A DNA stretch of 64,000 bases from Arthrobacter sp. SDTb3-6. Lineage in GTDB: Bacteria; Actinomycetota; Actinomycetes; Actinomycetales; Micrococcaceae. A program made the translations under genes and the position numbers. A model generated the notes under the pieces. That model did no database searches. It worked only from the letters and a program-made list of their open reading frames with translations, and was not told the DNA's origin. Position 1 is the stretch's first letter, and each line of letters begins with the position of its first letter. The stretch spans positions 56,959 to 120,958 of the forward strand of contig NZ_JAAMFN010000008.1 of assembly GCF_013376095.1 (NCBI RefSeq). Direction: 5' to 3'. Shown one piece after another: positions 8,050-16,530 of the stretch.

Positions 8050-9528
8050 TCAGTCCAAAAGCTCCCGTCCCGGCCACCTTGCCACCGCTCGGGCCTGTGC
8101 AGTGAACTCCTCAAAGGAAAGCCCCGCGACAGCCCCGGCCCACATCTTTTGGGCCAGCACCCCGAAGGCCGGCTTCACCAGGTCGTGGACGGCGCGCTCG
8201 TTGTAGGCGAGCAGGACCAGGTCGTTCCAGACGGCCGAGGCCGCGCCCAGCAGCTGTGGGTGCCGCGGTTCCAGGTCCAGGCCGTCGCCAAAGACGTGCG
8301 GCTCCCAACTGTCAAACAATGCCCGGGCGTCCAGCCCGTGGCCGTGGTAGTAGTCCGCAAACGGCACAATGTACAGGAGCGCGTCGTCGGTGTTGATGAC
8401 GCGGTAGCCGTCCGCCACGGCCGCCCGGCCGCTGTACCAGTCCTTGTTCCAGGCGCACACCACCACGTCGCGGCTGTAGCCGTCCGGGCCCGGTGCGCCG
8501 GCGCCACCGGACATCACGGTCAGGCTGCCCCACGCCATCGGGTCCTTCCCGAGTGCCCGGACATGGGCGCTGATGGCGTTGAAAAACGCCCGGTATTCCT
8601 CCGAGTGTCCGCGGGCGTATTCGTCGGCCCCGAAGTGGACGGCCGGGCCGCGGAACCACGGCACAAACTCGCTGAACACGTCCTTGACCAGCTCGGTGGT
8701 CGCCGGCCTGCCCAGGTCCAGCATGTCCGAGTCGCCGCCGTCGAGCCCCATCTCCGGACGCCAACGGGTGAAACTCCTTGCATGCGCCGGCACGTCAATC
8801 TCCGGCACCAGCCGCACCTGCCGCAGCGCCGCCTCGTCCTCGAAGGAGTCCCAGTCGGCGCGGCTGTAGGAGCCGTCCTCCGCGGCAAGTCCCGCCAGCC
8901 ACGGCGAATCCGAGGCCAGCCGGAACGCCTGCTGCGCCGCGGTCCACGGCCGTTGGGTGTTCGAGGTGATCTCATTGTCATTGAGGTGGACCAGGAAAGT
9001 GTTCAGCTTGTACCAGCTCATGAACCGGAGCCAGTCCCGCAGCGCCGCCGGATCGGCAAAGCGGCGGCCCACGTCCAGCATGAAGCCGCGCACCGGGTAG
9101 TTCGGCCAGTCGACGGCGGTCCCGCCCGGCAAAGTGGTGGAGGCCGAGAGCATCTGCAACAGGCTGCGCGTGCCCCAGTAGACGCCGGCCGCCGTCCGGG
9201 CACTGACGCGCACGCCGCCGTCGACCTCCAGCACATACCCTTCGGCAGCTGCAGTGGCATTGTCCGCGGGGAACTCCAGCGCGGGGTCCAGCGCCAGCAC
9301 GATGGTGCCGGCGCCCGCACCGTCCCCGGCGCTGCCGGAGAGCCCGGCCAGCTCGGCCATGTCCGCCAGCAGTGTGGCGGCCACCTCCGCCAGCTCGGGC
9401 GGATGCACGACGACGAATCCCTCCCCGAGGCGGGTGCCCCCCTCCCCCGGGGTCCAATGCTGGAGGGAGGGGATGACCGTCGGGGCAGCGGCCAGGTGGG
9501 CGTCGGCACCGGGCACGGGGAGGGGCAT
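8050..9528 (-). CDS. Glycoside hydrolase family 20 beta-N-acetylhexosaminidase (492 aa)
   Basis: Hydrolyses terminal beta-linked GlcNAc/GalNAc from chitin or peptidoglycan oligosaccharides. An N-terminal GH20b-like alpha/beta domain (about 1-130) is followed by the catalytic barrel beginning YPVRGFMLDVGRRFADP. The acid/base pair is Asp302-Glu303 in HFGADEYARG, and LNDNE and PEIDVPAHA match conserved barrel strands. No signal peptide is visible, so it is probably cytoplasmic and acts on imported oligosaccharides. AAAGG precedes the ATG. It stands alone, 60 bp after a small gene on the same strand. Confidence 0.9.
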   Translation of the reverse strand: MPLPVPGADAHLAAAPTVIPSLQHWTPGEGGTRLGEGFVVVHPPELAEVAATLLADMAELAGLSGSAGDGAGAGTIVLALDPALEFPADNATAAAEGYVLEVDGGVRVSARTAAGVYWGTRSLLQMLSASTTLPGGTAVDWPNYPVRGFMLDVGRRFADPAALRDWLRFMSWYKLNTFLVHLNDNEITSNTQRPWTAAQQAFRLASDSPWLAGLAAEDGSYSRADWDSFEDEAALRQVRLVPEIDVPAHARSFTRWRPEMGLDGGDSDMLDLGRPATTELVKDVFSEFVPWFRGPAVHFGADEYARGHSEEYRAFFNAISAHVRALGKDPMAWGSLTVMSGGAGAPGPDGYSRDVVVCAWNKDWYSGRAAVADGYRVINTDDALLYIVPFADYYHGHGLDARALFDSWEPHVFGDGLDLEPRHPQLLGAASAVWNDLVLLAYNERAVHDLVKPAFGVLAQKMWAGAVAGLSFEEFTAQARAVARWPGRELLD

Positions 9529-9588
9529 GGGGGAACCTTTCCAGGATGGCTGCGGTTGAAGTGAGACTACCGGCTTCGCCGCCGGCGA

Positions 9589-9909
9589 CTACCCATGGGC
9601 TTTCCCGTCGTCAAATTCCAGGTGGGCCTGCAGGCAGCCGTTGCCGTCGACCCACCCCTTTGACGTGGCGTAGTCAACCATGGAAGCCAGTTCCGCCTCC
9701 CACGCCGGCGTCGCCGCGTCCCCTGCCAGCCCACGCAGGCCGGCCGGCCGAAGGAAGGCGTGGCCGCCGTCGACAGTGCCAAGCTGGGCAGCCTGCAGGG
9801 CTTGCGCGAGCTGTCCCCCGTCCAGTCCGCCGGTAACCTCAACATGGAGGCGCTTGGTGTCATCCGGGTTGAGCAGCCTGACTCCGGCCGGCGTCACTTC
9901 AACAATCAT
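9589..9909 (-). CDS. Small protein of unknown function (106 aa) coupled to the hydrolase/permease pair
   Basis: Soluble acidic protein with no domain I recognise. It starts MIVEVTPAGVRLL, carries glycine-rich and charged segments and ends near LEFDDGKAHG. A good ribosome site (AAGGAAG) precedes the ATG at 9909, which lies only 12 bp after the stop of the isochorismatase-type gene. It is therefore very likely co-expressed with that hydrolase and the NCS1 permease. It could be a helper or small enzyme of the same N-heterocycle pathway, but nothing in the sequence shows a function. Confidence 0.7.
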   Translation of the reverse strand: MIVEVTPAGVRLLNPDDTKRLHVEVTGGLDGGQLAQALQAAQLGTVDGGHAFLRPAGLRGLAGDAATPAWEAELASMVDYATSKGWVDGNGCLQAHLEFDDGKAHG

Positions 9910-9921
9910 TTCTTCCTTCTT

Positions 9922-10512
9922 TCAGGGCTGCAGGGCGGGCGCGGAAATTTCCGGGGACACGCCCAGCAATTCCGTGCTGGTGACCACGGTACACAGGGGC
10001 GCCAGCAGTTGCAGCAGCGCCAGCGTCTGGGCCTGCGCCTCATCGCTGACCGCCGCGCAGGCGTCGGAGACCACCGTAACGAACCGTCCGGCGTCGACGG
10101 CGCCCAGGGCCGTTGAGAGGATGCAGCAGTCCGTGGCCACACCTGTCAGGATCATTTCCGAACCTACGGGGATGAGCTCTTCAAGCTCGGGTCCCCACTT
10201 GGAAAATGTCCCCTTCGAAACTATGGCGGCGCCGGCCGGCGGGGCCATTGTGATGTCCCAGAGACTGTGCGCGCCGGGCCGGCGCATCTCATGCCAGCGG
10301 TCGTAGTAGCTGCTCCAGGCGCCGGGCTCCCGGGGGTCGGCCACGAACATCGTGAAAACCGCCGGCCCCTCCAGACATTTGTCCAGCGCCTCGATGACCG
10401 GCACGATCTCGTCATACCGCGGCACGTACCACTGGCTGCCTTTGTCACGGAAGCAGTGCTGCATGTCGACTGCGACGAGCGTCCTGCGGCGGACAGGGAC
10501 CCCGGCGCTCAC
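9922..10512 (-). CDS. Isochorismatase-family amidohydrolase (196 aa)
   Basis: Cysteine hydrolase of the isochorismatase/nicotinamidase/RutB superfamily. Asp in LVAVDMQHCF, Lys in SKGTFSKW and Cys in GVATDCCILSTA supply the Asp-Lys-Cys triad. Such enzymes hydrolyse amides, ureides or carbamoyl compounds. The GTG at 10512 overlaps the permease stop as GTGA, so the two are translationally coupled; no longer start is needed. Beside an NCS1 permease and near a luciferase-like monooxygenase, a ring-opened amide (as for ureidoacrylate in RutB) is a reasonable substrate. N-carbamoylsarcosine or maleamate type activity is also possible. Confidence 0.87.
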   Translation of the reverse strand: MSAGVPVRRRTLVAVDMQHCFRDKGSQWYVPRYDEIVPVIEALDKCLEGPAVFTMFVADPREPGAWSSYYDRWHEMRRPGAHSLWDITMAPPAGAAIVSKGTFSKWGPELEELIPVGSEMILTGVATDCCILSTALGAVDAGRFVTVVSDACAAVSDEAQAQTLALLQLLAPLCTVVTSTELLGVSPEISAPALQP

Positions 10513-11954
10513 CGCCCCGCCCGCTGGGCTGCAGGAGCTGGCTGCGCGGCCATGACATCGGCAACTGGATGCCGGAGCCCGGACAGGGGGCGCAGCCTGT
10601 AGGTGGCAAAGTACACGACCGCCGCAACGGCCGCGGCCACGAACATGCTCAGGTCCCCCGCATCGGGGATGGCTGCGGCCACCGGCCCCGTGTACAGGGA
10701 GGAGACCCAGAAGGGAACCGAGCCAAGCACGCCGGCGGCCCAGGCCACGAAGCCCCACTCAAACTTGCGCGACTTGTCGAACAGCTCGGCCATGCCCTGC
10801 TTCGACTGGCGGCCGCCGAGGTAGTAGTCGCAGATCAGGACGGTTGCGAACGGTGCAATGAAGTAGGCCGTCAGGTTGAGGAAGACGGAGAAGCCCTCGT
10901 AGATTCCGTTTTGGCCCCACAGGGCAACCAGGTAGGAGGCCACGCAGATGAACACGACGCCGGTGGTCCGTTTGACTGGCACCCCCATGGTCTGGATTGA
11001 TATGGCGCCGCCGTAGACGTTAAGGAAGTTCTGCGAGAAGGAGGAAAGTGCAATGGCCAGCAGTCCCGGAACAGCCCAAGGTCCCATGAGCTGGTTCAGC
11101 GCCGTGATCGGGTCGGTGGTGGTTGCGGTGCCGGCCAGCACGACGCCGACGATCCCCATCCAGGCGATGGTCACGAAGTTCCCGAGCATGGTGAAGATGC
11201 CGGTGCCGCGGCGCACGGACCCCGTGTCCGGCAGGTAGCGGGAGTAGTCCGAGGCGAATGGCAGCCAGGCCACCAGGAATGCCAGGAAGTAGCCAAAGAA
11301 GGTGACCCAGCTGCCGGCGCCGATGAATCCTTCAGCGTGCGGGTTGCCTGTCAAGGTGACGCCGCCGCGGGAAACCGTGACGATGGTGATCAGCAGGAAG
11401 CCGAAGAACAGCACGATCGCCAGGATCCGCTGCAGGAAGTGGATGAGGTTGTAGCCGATGACGGCAACGAGGAGCTGCAGCAGCATCAGGCCCAAGGCGG
11501 CGAGCCAGAACGGCAAATGCGTCAGCTCGTGCAGCGCCTTGCCGCCGAGAATGACGGTGACCGCCGCCCAGCCGACGCCGGCAAAGACGTTGACGTAGGC
11601 CACGGGGAACAGGTTGCCGATGAAGCCAAGAGGTCCGCGGGCCTGCATCTGCTGGGGAACGCCGAGCCGGACGCCCATGCGGGACATCAGGCCCATGATG
11701 GTGGAACCAATAAGGGCGCCGGCGAGGATTGCCACGACCGCTTGCGCCATGGACAGGCCAAAGTAGGCTGCACTGAAGCCCAGGACGATGATGGGGAAGT
11801 TCATGCCGGCGGCAAACCAGATGAAGAACTGGGAGCTGGGCTTGCCGTGCCGTTCCACGTCGGGGATGTGTTCCACGCCGTAGGGTTCAATCTTGGTCAG
11901 GCTGTCCCGGTAACCCCGGTCAGCGGCAACACTTGACTCACTGTTTTGCGACAT
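10509..11954 (-). CDS. NCS1-family nucleobase/N-heterocycle permease (481 aa)
   Basis: Membrane transporter of the purine-cytosine/uracil/hydantoin family with about twelve hydrophobic helices. Characteristic are an N-terminal IEPYGVEHIP segment, the first helices around FIWFAAGMNFP and the loop PFASDYSRYLP. It imports nucleobases, hydantoins or related heterocycles by cation symport. The ATG at 11954 with AGGA eight bases upstream is preferred over an in-frame TTG 21 bases earlier. It is the first gene of a three-gene unit with the hydrolase and the 106-aa protein. It probably brings in the substrate of the oxygenase cluster at 12937-18927. Confidence 0.92.
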   Translation of the reverse strand: MSQNSESSVAADRGYRDSLTKIEPYGVEHIPDVERHGKPSSQFFIWFAAGMNFPIIVLGFSAAYFGLSMAQAVVAILAGALIGSTIMGLMSRMGVRLGVPQQMQARGPLGFIGNLFPVAYVNVFAGVGWAAVTVILGGKALHELTHLPFWLAALGLMLLQLLVAVIGYNLIHFLQRILAIVLFFGFLLITIVTVSRGGVTLTGNPHAEGFIGAGSWVTFFGYFLAFLVAWLPFASDYSRYLPDTGSVRRGTGIFTMLGNFVTIAWMGIVGVVLAGTATTTDPITALNQLMGPWAVPGLLAIALSSFSQNFLNVYGGAISIQTMGVPVKRTTGVVFICVASYLVALWGQNGIYEGFSVFLNLTAYFIAPFATVLICDYYLGGRQSKQGMAELFDKSRKFEWGFVAWAAGVLGSVPFWVSSLYTGPVAAAIPDAGDLSMFVAAAVAAVVYFATYRLRPLSGLRHPVADVMAAQPAPAAQRAGR

Positions 11955-12093
11955 GTCTGCCGTCCTATCGGTCAATTCTTGCGAAAGTGGGTGCGGTCCA
12001 GCGCCACGGCACCCGCATTGGTGCCGCGTTCTGAAATCGCTCGGTTGTGGGGTGGGGTGGGCCTCGCTGGGCCGGCCCTGGGCTAGCCGGCGG

Positions 12094-12789
12094 CTAGTTT
12101 CTGTCTTGGCGTGAAACGGAGTCCATCATGACTTCGCGGGAGGAGGCCCACACGTGGTCCTTCATGGCCAGCTCCGCGCCGACGCTGTCCTTGGCGGTGA
12201 TTAGTTCCAGGACCTGGCGGTGTTCCGCCGTGGACCTGGAAAGCCGCCCGGGATGCTGAACGGAGGTGAGGACCAGGTGGTGGTATGCAAGCTGGTTCAT
12301 GAGCGTTCGGTAGTGTTGGGCAAGTTTGAGGTTGTCTGACCCGGTGATGAGGGTTTCGTGAAATTCGTGCACCAGGTTGGCGTAAGCGGTGCTGTCATTG
12401 CGCAGCACCGCCAGTTCGGAAGCCTCCACATTTGTCCGGAGGGTGTCCAGCTCGGGAATCTGCCCGCGCCGGGCCATCAGGCGTGCTGCGAGGCCCTCCA
12501 GCGTTTCTTTCACTTCAAACATTTCAAGAATCTCGCGTCGGGTGATTTCCCGAACAAAGGTGCCCACCTTGGGTCGGATTTCCACGAGTCCCTCGATTTG
12601 CAGCTGCTTGAGGGCTTCACGCACGGGCGTCCGGCTGACTGCATAGTACTCAGCCAGCCGCACCTCCGAGAGTGCGGTTCCAGGCTTGTAGTCCCCGCCC
12701 AGAATGAGCTCACGAATCCTGTCAAGCAACGTGGTCTCGCCCAGCGAATCATCCACTGCTGTGTCCTGGCTCACAATACCTTCTTGCAT
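12094..12789 (-). CDS. GntR-family transcriptional regulator, FCD type (231 aa)
   Basis: Winged-helix domain with recognition segment YAVSRTPVREALKQLQIEGL and wing KVGTFVREI, then an FCD domain with the conserved VHEFHETL histidine. It lies between the permease unit (10509) and the oxygenase operon (12937), all leftward. AGGA precedes the ATG by eight bases. The 11-mer TTGCATGGTAG covers its own start codon (12784-12794), recurs inverted at 12924-12934 and again in the divergent oxygenase promoter at 17746. This points to autoregulation and control of the whole cluster, with a pathway intermediate as probable ligand. Confidence 0.88.
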   Translation of the reverse strand: MQEGIVSQDTAVDDSLGETTLLDRIRELILGGDYKPGTALSEVRLAEYYAVSRTPVREALKQLQIEGLVEIRPKVGTFVREITRREILEMFEVKETLEGLAARLMARRGQIPELDTLRTNVEASELAVLRNDSTAYANLVHEFHETLITGSDNLKLAQHYRTLMNQLAYHHLVLTSVQHPGRLSRSTAEHRQVLELITAKDSVGAELAMKDHVWASSREVMMDSVSRQDRN

Positions 12790-12934
12790 GGTAGAAATCC
12801 TATTTTGAAGCTTGCATGCATGTCAATAGATGTTCACCAATTCGGCGAACTCACTTCCATGGAGGGAAAACGTGGCAAATCAGGCCGTCTTGGCTTTTTG
12901 CCGAGTCATGACGGGCAGCCTATCTACCATGCAA
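12784..12934. promoter_or_regulatory. Candidate operators around the GntR promoter (TTGCATGGTAG motif)
   Basis: Exact copies lie at 12784-12794 and, inverted, at 12924-12934. A close variant, TTGCATGCATG, is at 12812-12822. Together they bracket the regulator's presumed promoter. The third exact copy is at 17746. Confidence 0.55.
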
Positions 12935-12936
12935 CA

Positions 12937-13137
12937 TCACCCGGAACTGGCGTCCAGTTCCGTGAGGGTGACGTCGCCCGTGGCCCAGTGGTCCCGGGGC
13001 ACCTCGCGAACGATGATGCGGATGTGCTCCGGACGCGCGGCGGTGGTGCGTTCCACCGCCGCATGGACCTCGTGGATCATGGACCGCACCTGAGCGGCTG
13101 TCCGGCCGGCCGACAGGGTCACTTCAATGAGCGGCAT
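12937..13137 (-). CDS. 4-oxalocrotonate tautomerase-family protein (66 aa)
   Basis: A small tautomerase starting Met-Pro (MPLIEVTLSAG). Removal of Met would expose the catalytic N-terminal proline. The length and the central HEVHAAVER helix plus EHIRIIVREVP strand match the 4-OT fold, which works as a hexamer. It is the last gene of the oxygenase operon, starting two bases after the aldehyde dehydrogenase stop. It probably interconverts enol and keto forms, or dehalogenates/hydrates an unsaturated intermediate, in the downstream part of the ring-cleavage pathway. The exact substrate cannot be read from the sequence. Confidence 0.85.
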   Translation of the reverse strand: MPLIEVTLSAGRTAAQVRSMIHEVHAAVERTTAARPEHIRIIVREVPRDHWATGDVTLTELDASSG

Positions 13138-13139
13138 GG

Positions 13140-14627
13140 TCAGCCTCTCATGATAAACGGGTCGTCCACGGGAGCGTCGTTGGTGTTGATCCACACACTC
13201 TTGAGGCGGGTGTACTCGCGGATGGTCTCCGTGCCGTGCTCCACACCCACACCGCTGCTCTTGAACCCCTGCCGGGGCGACATGGGAGACATGGCACGGT
13301 AGGTGTTGACCCAGATGGTGCCCGCGTCCAGCCGTCCGGCCAGGCGGTGGGCACGGGAGAGGTTCTGCGTCCACAGCCCGGCCGCCAGGCCGTACTGGGT
13401 GTCATTGGCCAGGCGGACCACCTCGTCCTCCGTTTCGAAGGGCATGATCGCGGCCACCGGGCCAAAAATCTCCTCGCGGACAACGCGCATGCTGTTGTCC
13501 ACCCCCGTCAGGACCGTGGGCTCGAAGAAGTAGCCGCCCAGACCCCCGTCGATGGACCGCCCGCCGGTGAGGACCTTGGCACCCTCGCTGACGCCCAGGT
13601 CCACGTAGCCGGCCACCTTGTCTCGTTGCGTGGCAAAGGCCAGGGGGCCCAGCTCTGTCGCGTCCTCCAGCGGATCGCCGATCACGATCGACGCCGCCCG
13701 CGCGGACACCCGTTCCAGAAGTTCGTCGTAGACGGACTTGTGGGCAAAGACGCGGCTTCCGGCAATGCAGGTTTGCCCGGCGGCCGCGAAGATGCCGGCC
13801 ACCACGCCCATTGCGGCGTTGGCGACGTTGGCGTCTTCGAAGACGATGTTGGGCGACTTGCCGCCAAGTTCCAGGGTGGCACCGATGAACCGCGACGCGG
13901 CACTTGAGGCGATCCGCGAGCCTGTCTGCGTACTGCCGGTAAAGGAGATCTTGGCCAGCTTCGGATGGTCCACCAGTGAGGCCCCGGCCTCGCCACCAAA
14001 CCCCGTCACCACATTGACCACACCCGGCGGGAATCCGGCTTCGATGACCAGCTCGGCCAGACGCAACACTGTGGCCGAGGTATATTCGCTGGGTTTGACC
14101 ACCATGGTGTTTCCAGCTGCCAGGGCCGGCGCCAGCTTGCTGGTAGTCAGGGTCAGCGGCGAGTTCCAGGGCGTGATGGCACCCACCACGCCCACCGGTT
14201 CCCGCATGGTGTAGTTCAGCACCGTCTTGTCCGACGTCGGGATGACGTCGCCCTGGATCTTGTCCGCCAGGCCGGCGTAGTAATAGTAGTACTCGGGAAG
14301 GGAGGCCATCTGCCCGCGCATTTCACGCAGCAATTTGCCATTGTCCAGGGTTTCCATCCGGGCGAGTTCCTCGGCATGTTCGCCAATGACGTCCCCCAGC
14401 CGGCGCAGCAGGTGCCCACGGCGGGTCTGGCTCAAGTCCCTCCAGCGCGGGTCCTCAAAGGCACGCTGTGCCGAGTCAACGGCCTTCGAGATGTCTTCCG
14501 AATTGCCGCGGGCAGCAGAATACAAGACCTCCAGCGTGGCCGGATTGGTGCTTTCGAAATATTCGCCACTGGCAGGCGCCACCCACTCGCCGCCGATGAA
14601 GTGGCCGTAGCTACGGATAGTTGACAT
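13140..14627 (-). CDS. Aldehyde dehydrogenase, NAD(P)+-dependent (495 aa)
   Basis: Oxidises an aldehyde to the acid. All catalytic features are visible: Asn155 in TPWNSP, Glu253 in LELGGKSPN and nucleophile Cys287 in AAAGQTCIAGS. Length is normal for the superfamily. The ATG at 14627 has GGAG upstream and gives the usual N-terminus (GHFIGGEWVAPASGEYFES). The start lies inside the end of the alpha/beta hydrolase gene (17-bp overlap), showing tight coupling. In the predicted pathway it would remove the semialdehyde released after ring opening, as PyrB/PyrD do in pyridine degradation. Substrate is inferred only. Confidence 0.92.
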   Translation of the reverse strand: MSTIRSYGHFIGGEWVAPASGEYFESTNPATLEVLYSAARGNSEDISKAVDSAQRAFEDPRWRDLSQTRRGHLLRRLGDVIGEHAEELARMETLDNGKLLREMRGQMASLPEYYYYYAGLADKIQGDVIPTSDKTVLNYTMREPVGVVGAITPWNSPLTLTTSKLAPALAAGNTMVVKPSEYTSATVLRLAELVIEAGFPPGVVNVVTGFGGEAGASLVDHPKLAKISFTGSTQTGSRIASSAASRFIGATLELGGKSPNIVFEDANVANAAMGVVAGIFAAAGQTCIAGSRVFAHKSVYDELLERVSARAASIVIGDPLEDATELGPLAFATQRDKVAGYVDLGVSEGAKVLTGGRSIDGGLGGYFFEPTVLTGVDNSMRVVREEIFGPVAAIMPFETEDEVVRLANDTQYGLAAGLWTQNLSRAHRLAGRLDAGTIWVNTYRAMSPMSPRQGFKSSGVGVEHGTETIREYTRLKSVWINTNDAPVDDPFIMRG

Positions 14628-15354
14628 TGATTTTCTCTCCAATAAACGACGTGAGGGCGGTGGCCAGGGCTTCTGGGTCTTGGACCGGCAGCATGTGCCG
14701 GGCATGGGGAACAACGACGGCGGTGCAGTCCGGCATGGCCCCCGCCAGCCGGTGCGTCATCTCCGGGGTCGAGCCGGGATCGTCCGCACCGGTGACGGCC
14801 AGGGCAGGAACAGCTATTTTGGGCAGTTCCAGGGACAGCCCTTCATCCGCGGTGGCAAAGACGCGGTAGCAGTTCAGGTACGACTGGACGTCGTTGCCCA
14901 GGAGGACCCGCCGGGTCTGCGCAACGACGGAATTTGGTGCCGCCGTCGCATCTGGGAACCAGCGCTCCAGGGATGCTTCGACACTGGCCGGAAAGTCCCC
15001 GGCGGCCAGGGCCAGCCGCGCCAGGACAGCCGAGCGCTCCTCTGGGGTGCGCCGGCACACGGAGCTGACCGAGGTCAGGCTCGCCAGCAGCCCTGGCCGG
15101 TGGCTGGCCAGATGCTGGCCCACCAGGGCGCCGAGGGAAAAGCCCACGAGGTGCGTCCCCGGTTCCAGCATCCCGGCAATGTCGTCCGCGAGATCGGACA
15201 AGGTGACGTCCGCCGGCGCGGGCGGCCGCGTCCCGTGACCCAGGAGGTCCAGGGCACGGACGTCAAATTGCGTCCCCAGCCGCCCAGCCAACTGATGCCA
15301 CATGGTGTGGTCCAGGCCCACGCCGTGCAACAGGACCAGGGTTGCCTTGGCCAT
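14611..15354 (-). CDS. Alpha/beta-fold hydrolase, RutD / enol-lactonase-like (247 aa)
   Basis: Soluble serine hydrolase. The oxyanion region LLHGVGLDHTMWHQL is followed by LDLLGHGTR and the nucleophile elbow GFSLG with Ser73; Asp and His are in VTGADDPGS and VPHARHMLP. Size and motifs match the 3-oxoadipate enol-lactonase / RutD group. It lies between the PF06684 pair and the aldehyde dehydrogenase in one operon. RutD-type members assist hydrolysis of aminoacrylate; here it could hydrolyse an enamine, lactone or amide formed after ring cleavage. Confidence 0.88.
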   Translation of the reverse strand: MAKATLVLLHGVGLDHTMWHQLAGRLGTQFDVRALDLLGHGTRPPAPADVTLSDLADDIAGMLEPGTHLVGFSLGALVGQHLASHRPGLLASLTSVSSVCRRTPEERSAVLARLALAAGDFPASVEASLERWFPDATAAPNSVVAQTRRVLLGNDVQSYLNCYRVFATADEGLSLELPKIAVPALAVTGADDPGSTPEMTHRLAGAMPDCTAVVVPHARHMLPVQDPEALATALTSFIGEKINVNYP

Positions 15355-15360
15355 CGCCGG

Positions 15361-15912
15361 CTACTGTTCCGTGGACAGCGCGGCCAGGCGCTGCTGTGGA
15401 CGGCCCTGGGATGCGGCCGCGAGTGCAACGATGATTTCATCCGCGTGCGGGGCATCGTCAATGCGCACTTCCACACTTTGGTGGTGCGAGCGGATGGTGG
15501 CGTCGGTGATGTGCTTGAGGGGAATGTCGAAAATTGTGCCGGCCGTGGCGCGCTTCTCCACCGCCGGCAGCAGCGTCGTGGCGTTGGCGGCCTTGCGGAA
15601 GTGGTCACCAAACTTCAGGGTGTGGATGAGGGCCGATCCGTGCTCCACTTCGCCGTTCAGCCCGACGATCGCAGCCTTGCCGTAGGCTTCTGCAGGTGTC
15701 CCCAGCGCCGCAAGTACGGCGGGGGCCAGCAACGCGCCAAGATCGGATGCCGTGGCGTCAATGCCGGCCGAGAGGTCTTCCACGAATCCCTGGCCGGCCC
15801 ACGGGTTCTCAATCACGGCGGCCACAATTGCCACGCGCGCCGCCGGCGAGACGGCCCGGCCGCCCTCCTGCGAGATTTCTTCAATGACAGTGACTACCTT
15901 GCGAATTTTCAT
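15361..15912 (-). CDS. PF06684 (DUF1185, 'amino acid synthesis') family protein, copy 1 (183 aa)
   Basis: Matches the family pattern closely: start KIRKVVTVIEEISQEGG, then VIENPWAGQGFVEDLS, the core AYGKAAIVGLNGEVEHGSALIH and a C-terminal HHQSVEVRIDDAPHADEI. From memory, published structures describe a chorismate-mutase-like fold; no reaction is established. It is the second of two adjacent family members and overlaps the first by four bases (ATGA). The paralogue pair suggests a hetero-oligomer. The location between a luciferase-like monooxygenase and an alpha/beta hydrolase suggests action on the ring-opened product. Confidence 0.85.
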   Translation of the reverse strand: MKIRKVVTVIEEISQEGGRAVSPAARVAIVAAVIENPWAGQGFVEDLSAGIDATASDLGALLAPAVLAALGTPAEAYGKAAIVGLNGEVEHGSALIHTLKFGDHFRKAANATTLLPAVEKRATAGTIFDIPLKHITDATIRSHHQSVEVRIDDAPHADEIIVALAAASQGRPQQRLAALSTEQ

Positions 15913-16529
15913 GCGAATACGTGCTCCAATTTCTCTGCTGTGACAACTTGGTCGGTTTTCCGGTCACCGATGCGTGCGTGCGGCCGCGGCCCGGTGGAGG
16001 CCGCCGCGATGACAACAATCTCGTCGGGGCGGGGCCCGTCGGAGACCCGGGCGGCAATGGTTTGGTAGTGGCTGCGGGTGGCCGGTGCGTGCTTGTGCCA
16101 CATCGGGACAATGAGTGCCTGCCCGGCATCCGATCTGCTGTCGGCAAAGCAGATGATGGACTCGCCCTCCAGGAATTCCCGGAAGAGGTTCCCGAAGTAA
16201 GGGGTGTGGATCAACGCTCCGCCGTGCTCAATTTCGCCGGCCGTGCCGACAATGGCTGCCTTGCCGAACGCCTCAATCTCCTCCGCCCCGCCAAGGGCCG
16301 CCTTGAGGCGGTCCGAAAGGGCACGCGCCAGGTGCGGCGCAACGGCCTCGGCCTGCCCGGCCAGGACCTCGCCCGGACCAGTGCCCAGCCATGGATTGCG
16401 GATCACGGCCGCCACGGTGGCCCGAACGGCAGGGACCGCTGGAGGCGCGCCGTGTTCATCCTTGACGTCCTCCTGGTAAAGGACAATCTTGCGCAGCCAG
16501 TCTGACAACTTTGTCGCAGTGGCCGCCAT
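15909..16529 (-). CDS. PF06684 (DUF1185, 'amino acid synthesis') family protein, copy 2 (206 aa)
   Basis: Longer paralogue of the preceding entry. It shows the same blocks: RKIVLYQEDV, VIRNPWLGTG, AFGKAAIVGTAGEIEHGGALIH and RVSDGPRPDEIVVIAAAS. Extra residues lie at both ends. It starts one base after the monooxygenase stop and its stop overlaps the next gene as ATGA. The two copies keep the central G-K-A-A-I-V-G and E-I/V-E-H-G motifs but differ elsewhere (for example MWHKHAPATRSHYQ here against PLKHITDATIRSHHQ), so they are unlikely to be simple duplicates. Function unknown; see findings. Confidence 0.85.
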   Translation of the reverse strand: MAATATKLSDWLRKIVLYQEDVKDEHGAPPAVPAVRATVAAVIRNPWLGTGPGEVLAGQAEAVAPHLARALSDRLKAALGGAEEIEAFGKAAIVGTAGEIEHGGALIHTPYFGNLFREFLEGESIICFADSRSDAGQALIVPMWHKHAPATRSHYQTIAARVSDGPRPDEIVVIAAASTGPRPHARIGDRKTDQVVTAEKLEHVFA

Positions 16530-16530
16530 C

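Noticed and set aside
7584..8105. Possible 173-codon gene after the ABC importer
   Set aside because: It begins inside the binding-protein gene, runs through the terminator hairpin and has no ribosome site or recognisable domain.
11955..11975. Upstream TTG start of the NCS1 permease
   Set aside because: No ribosome site precedes it, while the ATG at 11954 has AGGA at good spacing and gives the usual N-terminus.
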